From assembly GCA_958405565.1 (NCBI GenBank), contig CATYEN010000009.1, positions 1-60,686 of the forward strand: a stretch of 60,686 nucleotides of DNA, given 5' to 3'. The translations under genes and the position numbers were made by a program. This stretch comes from an uncultured Collinsella sp. (lineage in GTDB: Bacteria; Actinomycetota; Coriobacteriia; Coriobacteriales; Coriobacteriaceae). Of the stretch, positions 58,328 to 60,686 are shown one piece after another. How positions within the stretch are numbered: position 1 is the stretch's first letter; the number at the start of each line of letters is the position of its first letter. The notes beneath the pieces were generated by a model that had not been told where the DNA came from, did not search any database, and saw only the letters and a list, made by a program, of their open reading frames with translations.

Positions 58328-59302
58328 CTATCGGACATTTCGGCATGCGATAAGAGCCATAACCTTCGCAGAATTACTTCCCCTGCAAAACGCCTCCGGA
58401 ATGCAGTCTTTGTCGTACCGGAAGACCGAATTCCCAGTTTTATCGCGTAAGTACTTGTAGAAAAAGTCCTCCCAGCTTTTAAACTTCTCACTGTCTGCAA
58501 ACGCTTCCGGCTCTTGCAAAACCGCTTTGGCATCTAGCCCCGAAATTACGCCGGAGCTCAGCAGAAGCCACTCGAACGACTCGGGAAGACAAACCGTAAC
58601 AGTATCGCGGTGAATGTCTTGCAGCTTAAGGACGCGGTCCGCATAGCACCCAAATGCCGCTCCGTCCGCGACAACAAACACGCGATCGTCGAGATGCTGA
58701 TCCAACCAGCCCAAAATCGCGCTGTTCGTCATGGCCGAAGCACAGGTAAGTTCACTGTCAGCGAAATGCCGTTCAAAGAACTGGAAACCAGACTTACTGT
58801 CCTCGCATAGAAGGATAGAAAAGTCCTGTTTTGGCGCCGACCGGGAAATAGCATAACGATGATTCCCGCGATCTTGATAAACAGGGACGAAAGAATGGTA
58901 TTTACCGCTCGTCTTAATCTTGTAAATCTCATCCACGCTATACGGAAGATTAGGGAAGTCGGCCCTTGAGATCAGCACGAAATAATTCGAGGAATACAGC
59001 ACATGATGGGCAAACTCATCAGAGTGAATCTCTTTTAAGCCCTCATCGACAAATACAATCGAGTCATGAACGGACGAAAGCTGGTTTCGCCAATCAAAAT
59101 CGGTCAGGGCGACACAGGGACAATCGCATTGCAAGGAAACACCCGACTGCTCGCCCGTTCGCATGTAGTCTGCGACCATGTCAAACAGTGTCGTCTTACC
59201 CGTGCCGCTATCGCCACGCACAATAGTGATGTTCCGCTTGATGGTAAATGTGTACTTGGTTCCCCTGCGGCGGGAAATCTTAACGAGATGCGAACCGTTC
59301 AT
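58328..59302 (-). CDS. P-loop ATPase of a two-gene cassette, unknown function
   Basis: 324 residues. Walker A GDSGTGKTT (30-38), Walker B IVFVDEG (82-88). After the first ~150 residues no known domain is seen; the later part has a second alternating alpha/beta region (FSILLCEDSKSGFQFFERHF, RVFVVADGAAFGCYADRVL) that resembles a TOPRIM-like or nucleotide-binding fold in pattern only. It starts 9 bp after the DUF4869-like gene, so the two form an operon. DNA is much AT-richer than the neighbouring rml genes, suggesting transfer. Confidence 0.75.
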   Translation of the reverse strand: MNGSHLVKISRRRGTKYTFTIKRNITIVRGDSGTGKTTLFDMVADYMRTGEQSGVSLQCDCPCVALTDFDWRNQLSSVHDSIVFVDEGLKEIHSDEFAHHVLYSSNYFVLISRADFPNLPYSVDEIYKIKTSGKYHSFVPVYQDRGNHRYAISRSAPKQDFSILLCEDSKSGFQFFERHFADSELTCASAMTNSAILGWLDQHLDDRVFVVADGAAFGCYADRVLKLQDIHRDTVTVCLPESFEWLLLSSGVISGLDAKAVLQEPEAFADSEKFKSWEDFFYKYLRDKTGNSVFRYDKDCIPEAFCRGSNSAKVMALIACRNVR

Positions 59303-59311
59303 AAGCAGTAC

Positions 59312-59749
59312 CTACAGATACGGAATCGACTCGTGAATCAATTCGGCCATGTTGTGAACGATTCGACCACTGTTCACGACTTTGATTTTAAAATCCTCGC
59401 GACCAAAGTCCATCACATGATAGAGATTCACAACAAGCTTGCGGTCTTTCGCCATGTCGAGAATCCACTTGGCACAGTTGTCGCCACAGGTAGAAGCGTT
59501 AAAAATTTGCTTACGATCAAATCTCATAAGCAGCAGCGTTTTCACGCCACCAGAAAGCTGGAGTGGGGAGATGGATCCAAGCACGGGGCTTTCGATGACG
59601 TTTTCGGAGACAACATTCGATCGATCGACATCTTTAATTATCGAGACTGCATAGGGATCCGTAATCCAAGTAGACCGGTAAGAGTTTTTGAAATATGTCG
59701 CTGTGTTGTAAATCGCTTCTGGCATATCGCCAAAGTAGACGCTTAACAC
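59312..59749 (-). CDS. DUF4869-like protein
   Basis: 145 residues from a GTG start at 59,749 (GGGAG upstream; a TTG at 59,761 is possible). MLSVYFGDMPEAIYNT, WITDPYAV, ESPVLGSISPLQLSGGVKTLLL and ASTCGDNCAKWILD fit DUF4869 as I know it. Function of the family is unknown. Partner of the ATPase encoded just downstream. Confidence 0.75.
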   Translation of the reverse strand: MLSVYFGDMPEAIYNTATYFKNSYRSTWITDPYAVSIIKDVDRSNVVSENVIESPVLGSISPLQLSGGVKTLLLMRFDRKQIFNASTCGDNCAKWILDMAKDRKLVVNLYHVMDFGREDFKIKVVNSGRIVHNMAELIHESIPYL

Positions 59750-59797
59750 ATCCACTCCCAATCATATTATCTTTATGGTCAACGTAATCATAACGAA

Positions 59798-59825
59798 AGG
59801 GGCCACCAGATAAACGGTGACCCCT
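59798..59825 (-). terminator. Terminator after rmlA
   Basis: On the minus strand a stem of 9 of 10 pairs (aggggtcacc / ggtggcccct) is followed by TTTCGTT. It separates rmlA from the DUF4869-ATPase cassette. Confidence 0.7.
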
Positions 59826-59844
59826 AAAAGAAAACAAGCTGGCG

Positions 59845-60686
59845 CTAGTACTCGCGCGGGCTGTTGACGATCTCGCCGGCGGCGACCTTCTTCAGGTGCT
59901 GCCCGTAGACCGACTTGCCGTAGGCCTTGGCGGCTTCCTCCAGCTCGGCGGTCGTGATCCAGCCGTTCTCCCAGGCGATCTCCTCGGGCACGGACACGGG
60001 CAGGTCCTGGGAGTGCTCCACGGCGCGGACGAACTCCGCCGCCTCGTGCAGGCTCTCCATGGTGCCGGTGTCCAGCCACGCGTAGCCGCGGCCGAGGGTG
60101 ACCACGGACAGCGTCCCCTCCTCCAGGTACATCTGGTTGAGCGTGGTGATCTCGAGCTCGCCGCGGGCCGACGGCTCCACCCTATGCGCCTTGGCGGCGA
60201 CGTCGCCCGGGTAGAAGTACAGGCCGGTGACGGCGTAGGAGCTCTTGGGCTCGGCGGGCTTCTCCTCGATGGATACGGCCCTCCCCTGCCCGTCGAACTC
60301 CACGACGCCGAAGCGCTCGGGGTCGTCCACGTGGTAGCCGAAGACCGTGGCGCGGCCCGACTCGGCGTTCTGGACGGCGCGCGTCAGGTGGCGCGACAGG
60401 CCGTTGCCGTAGAAGATGTTGTCGCCGAGCACGAGGGCGCAGGGCTCGCCGGCGATGAACTCCTCGCCGATGGTGAACGCCTGCGCGAGGCCGTCCGGCG
60501 AGGGCTGCTCGGCGTAGGAGAGGTTCACGCCGTAGCGCGAGCCGTCCCCGAGCAGGCGCTCGAAGTTGGGCAGGTCCGTCGGCGTGGAGATGACCAGGAT
60601 GTCCTTGATGCCCGCCAGCATGAGGGTGGACAGCGGGTAGTAGATCATGGGCTTGTCGTAGACCGGCAGCAGCTGCTTGCTGGTGA
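59845..60686 (-). CDS. rmlA: Glucose-1-phosphate thymidylyltransferase (5' end outside window)
   Basis: About 280 residues are visible, open through base 60,686; the sequence starts within TSKQLLPVYDKPMIYYPLS, so roughly the first 25 codons are missing. EQPSPDGLAQAF, ALVLGDNIFYG, FGVVEFD and AWLDTGT complete the family pattern. Makes dTDP-glucose, the first step of rhamnose donor synthesis. Confidence 0.93.
   Translation of the reverse strand, partial: TSKQLLPVYDKPMIYYPLSTLMLAGIKDILVISTPTDLPNFERLLGDGSRYGVNLSYAEQPSPDGLAQAFTIGEEFIAGEPCALVLGDNIFYGNGLSRHLTRAVQNAESGRATVFGYHVDDPERFGVVEFDGQGRAVSIEEKPAEPKSSYAVTGLYFYPGDVAAKAHRVEPSARGELEITTLNQMYLEEGTLSVVTLGRGYAWLDTGTMESLHEAAEFVRAVEHSQDLPVSVPEEIAWENGWITTAELEEAAKAYGKSVYGQHLKKVAAGEIVNSPREY

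Overview
The window is high-GC DNA from the chromosome of a Coriobacteriia-type actinobacterium, most likely a gut Collinsella or close relative. This rests on the base composition, an aroE-aroK fusion inside a shikimate cluster, an rmlC-rmlD fusion and a phage-borne actinobacterial-type integration host factor. The genus is inferred and was not tested by any search.

Layout. (1) 0.1-12.7 kb is host chromosome: a P-type cation ATPase, tRNA-Arg(CCG), then a co-directional cluster covering DAHP synthase, tyrA, aroB, aroA, aroC, pheA, an aroE-aroK fusion and aroQ. Together these cover the shikimate pathway and the branches to phenylalanine and tyrosine. A membrane acyltransferase follows on the other strand. 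(2) 12,771-49,404 is an apparently complete temperate siphophage integrated into a tRNA-Arg(TCT) gene. It is bounded by a perfect 46-bp direct repeat that is the 3' part of the tRNA. (3) 49.5-60.7 kb is a cell-surface polysaccharide locus: a two-gene ABC exporter, two GT2 glycosyltransferases, a YfhO-like membrane protein and dTDP-rhamnose genes rmlCD, rmlB and rmlA. An AT-rich two-gene cassette (P-loop ATPase plus DUF4869-like protein) sits between rmlB and rmlA.

The prophage reads right to left. Integrase, an unknown lysogeny-region gene and a C/S24-type repressor lie on the + strand at the right end. A Cro-like gene starts the minus-strand early region (SPFH protein, RusA, Bet/RecT, DUF1351, mIHF-like protein, SSB, replication protein, many small Cys-rich proteins). 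Late genes run from terS at 35.7 kb to the amidase endolysin at 13.1 kb: terminase, portal, head, connectors, tail with a -1 frameshift in the tail chaperones, tape measure, baseplate and lysis.

The most striking element is a diversity-generating retroelement (DGR) at 28.7-31.7 kb: target gene, variable repeat, template repeat and reverse transcriptase. The two 113-nt repeats differ at 13 positions, and all 13 are template adenines. The cassette lies in the head module, between the portal gene and the MuF gene, which is unexpected for a receptor-binding module. The neighbouring MuF gene itself ends in a papain-fold toxin-like domain and is followed one base later by a probable immunity gene. 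Two variable modules, one for host range and one for a polymorphic toxin, are therefore side by side in one prophage.
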